DNA of 7,928 nucleotides from Pseudomonadota bacterium (GTDB lineage Bacteria > Pseudomonadota > Gammaproteobacteria > Burkholderiales > Burkholderiaceae_C): assembly GCA_023435325.1 (NCBI GenBank), contig JAEYRT010000018.1:1-7928 (forward strand), read 5' to 3'. Below the pieces are notes generated by a model that made no database searches, was not told the origin of the DNA, and saw only the letters and a program-made list of their open reading frames with translations. Below are positions 6,684 through 7,928 of the stretch, piece by piece. Both the position numbers and the translations under genes were made by a program. The first letter of the stretch is position 1, and every line of letters begins with the position of its first letter.

Positions 6684-7583
6684 ATGACAACCATCGCATT
6701 CATCGGTTTGGGCAATATGGGCGCGCCCATGGCCATCAATCTGCAAAAAGCCGGTTACGACGTACGCGCATTTGACCTGTCCAAAGAGGCAATTGCCAAG
6801 GTCGTGGCCGAAGGCGCCACCGCCGCTTTCAGCGCGCAGGATGCCGTACAGGGCGCCAAGGTCGTGGTCACCATGCTGCCAGCCAGTGCGCACGTGGAAG
6901 CACTGTTTCTGGGCAAGGACGGTGCTGCCGGTCTGCTGGCCAGCATTGCCCCGGGCACACTGGTGATTGACAGCTCCACCATCGCCGCCGCCACCAGCCA
7001 GAAAGTGGCCAAGGCCGCCGATGCAGCAGGCATCGACTTTATCGACGCCCCTGTCTCCGGTGGCACCGGCGGTGCAATAGCAGGCACGCTGACCTTCATG
7101 GTGGGCGGAACGGCTTCGCAGATGGAGCGCGCCAGGCCCTACCTGGAAAAAATGGGGGCCAACATCTTTCATGCCGGGGCCGTGGGTGCAGGACAGACCG
7201 CCAAGATCTGCAACAACATGCTGCTGGGCATTTTGATGGTGGGCACCAGCGAAGCCATTGCGTTGGGCGTGGCCAACGGCCTGGACCCGAAAGTGCTGTC
7301 CGAGATCATGCGCCGCAGCTCTGGTGGCAACTGGGCGCTGGAGAAGTACAACCCCTTTCCCGGCGTGCACGAGGCAGCCCCCGCCAGCAAAGGCTACGCA
7401 GGCGGTTTTGGCACGGATCTGATGCTCAAAGACCTGGGGCTGGCCCAAGAAAATGCCATGGCCGTCAAGGCCACCACGCCACTGGGCGGCCTGGCTCGCT
7501 CCATTTACGCCCAGCACAGCCTGAGCGGCAACGGCGCGTTGGACTTCTCCAGTGTCATTGCTTCGCTGCAGGCCAAAAAATGA
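6684..7583 (+). CDS. mmsB: 3-hydroxyisobutyrate dehydrogenase
   Basis: A 299-residue member of the beta-hydroxyacid dehydrogenase family, at the usual length. It oxidises 3-hydroxyisobutyrate to methylmalonate semialdehyde with NAD+, supplying the substrate of MmsA. The Rossmann nucleotide-binding motif is IGLGNMGAPMA (7-17), and D31 at the end of strand two (FD) fits NAD preference. The substrate-binding signature DAPVSGGTGGAIAGTLTFMVGG spans 121-142. The catalytic Lys174 lies in GAGQTAKICNNMLLG (168-182) with Asn178. KDLGLAQENA (249-258) is the conserved C-terminal segment. AGGAG (6673-6677) sits six bases before the ATG. The gene is separated from the acyl-CoA dehydrogenase by 208 AT-rich bases, so it may have its own promoter or be reached only by readthrough. 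A strong terminator follows. Tartronate semialdehyde reductase is a related alternative but fits the neighbourhood less well. Confidence 0.96.
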   Translation: MTTIAFIGLGNMGAPMAINLQKAGYDVRAFDLSKEAIAKVVAEGATAAFSAQDAVQGAKVVVTMLPASAHVEALFLGKDGAAGLLASIAPGTLVIDSSTIAAATSQKVAKAADAAGIDFIDAPVSGGTGGAIAGTLTFMVGGTASQMERARPYLEKMGANIFHAGAVGAGQTAKICNNMLLGILMVGTSEAIALGVANGLDPKVLSEIMRRSSGGNWALEKYNPFPGVHEAAPASKGYAGGFGTDLMLKDLGLAQENAMAVKATTPLGGLARSIYAQHSLSGNGALDFSSVIASLQAKK

Positions 7584-7614
7584 CAAACGGCACTCCAATC
7601 CATCACTGACGAAC

Positions 7615-7639
7615 AAGCCCGCAGCAGCGGGCTTTTTTT
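7615..7639 (+). terminator. Strong intrinsic terminator after mmsB
   Basis: A perfect eight-base stem AAGCCCGC/GCGGGCTT around the loop AGCA is followed by an uninterrupted T run ending at 7639. It lies 31 bases after the mmsB stop, ends the valine gene set and insulates the chemoreceptor gene downstream. Confidence 0.92.
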
Positions 7640-7739
7640 CGGCGTTAGCAAAGCAGCGCCACAGCTGATCTGCGACACCCCATCTTGGCCACGGCTTCTT
7701 CCTGCACCATGCGCACCACGACAGCACCCAGTTGCGGGC

Positions 7740-7755
7740 TGGCGCGAATGTTGCA
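7740..7755 (+). promoter_or_regulatory. Sigma-54 (RpoN) -24/-12 promoter upstream of the chemoreceptor gene
   Basis: The bases TGGCGCG (7740-7746), four spacer bases and TTGCA (7751-7755) match the RpoN consensus TGGCRCG-N4-TTGCW at every fixed position. The invariant GG and GC are exactly ten bases apart. Transcription would start near 7766, about 49 bases before the ATG at 7815. No activator binding site was identified upstream. Confidence 0.65.
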
Positions 7756-7775
7756 ACGTCTGCTTACACACCGAG

Positions 7776-7794
7776 GCGCAACCAGAGATTGCGC
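7776..7794. repeat. Perfect inverted repeat in the chemoreceptor leader
   Basis: GCGCAA (7776-7781) and TTGCGC (7789-7794) flank seven bases. The repeat lies between the predicted sigma-54 start point and the GGAGG at 7802-7806. It could be a small RNA hairpin near the ribosome site or a dimeric protein's operator. Confidence 0.45.
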
Positions 7795-7814
7795 AGTGTC
7801 TGGAGGGATTCGTC

Positions 7815-7928
7815 ATGAAGTTTGTCGCCAACCTATCGATCAAAAGCCGCCTGTATTGCGGCACCCTGTTTTGCCTGGGCATGCTGCTCATCATTGGCGC
7901 CGCGGGTTTTTATGCCTTGGAGCAGACC
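7815..7928 (+). CDS. Methyl-accepting chemotaxis protein, N-terminal fragment (runs off right edge)
   Basis: Only the first 38 codons are inside the window. They read as a short polar start with basic residues (MKFVANLSIKSRLY) followed by a hydrophobic helix at about residues 14-34 and then FYALEQT. This is the usual opening of betaproteobacterial chemoreceptors, in which a first membrane helix leads into a periplasmic ligand-binding domain. GGAGG (7802-7806) is eight bases before the ATG. The sensing domain, HAMP and signalling hairpin all lie outside, so the family call rests on N-terminal style alone; another two-helix membrane sensor, such as a histidine kinase, is possible. Its ligand cannot be inferred. 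Confidence 0.65.
   Translation, partial: MKFVANLSIKSRLYCGTLFCLGMLLIIGAAGFYALEQT

Noticed and set aside
6648..7727. A 359-codon open frame antisense to mmsB
   Set aside because: It crosses the strong terminator and the intergenic region and shows no domain; it is a shadow of mmsB.

Overview
The window looks like chromosomal DNA from a GC-rich betaproteobacterium, most likely order Burkholderiales and possibly family Comamonadaceae. This is inferred from dense high-GC coding sequence, AGGAGAC-type ribosome binding sites and the style of the proteins; no rRNA or other taxonomic marker is present. Seven protein genes are visible, two of them cut by the window edges. I found no RNA gene, CRISPR array, insertion sequence or phage gene.

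Left part (1-3132, minus strand): a membrane-bound diguanylate cyclase-type sensor (TM-CHASE-TM-PAS-PAS-GGDEF) runs off the left edge before its GGDEF signature. A 128-bp AT-rich leader separates it from an upstream LysR-family regulator. The leader holds a strong Shine-Dalgarno followed by a five-codon ORF.

Centre (3250-7583, plus strand): divergent from the LysR gene is a set for the distal part of valine/isobutyrate catabolism. It comprises CoA-acylating methylmalonate-semialdehyde dehydrogenase (mmsA), an acyl-CoA dehydrogenase of isobutyryl-CoA dehydrogenase type, and 3-hydroxyisobutyrate dehydrogenase (mmsB). In the known pathway the acyl-CoA dehydrogenase makes methacrylyl-CoA. A hydratase and a thioesterase, both absent here, convert that to 3-hydroxyisobutyrate. 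MmsB oxidises this to methylmalonate semialdehyde, and MmsA converts the semialdehyde to propionyl-CoA. A small secreted LprI/DUF1311-like protein lies between mmsA and the dehydrogenase. A 208-bp AT-rich gap with a long imperfect palindrome separates the dehydrogenase from mmsB. A strong intrinsic terminator closes the set.

Right edge (7640-7928): the start of a methyl-accepting chemotaxis protein, preceded by a near-consensus sigma-54 (-24/-12) promoter and an inverted repeat in the predicted leader.

Most of the window is ordinary metabolism. The points that deserve attention are the sigma-54 promoter, the leader upstream of the cyclase, the palindrome before mmsB, and the LprI-like gene inside the valine set. 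I do not see convincing evidence of a wholly new system.
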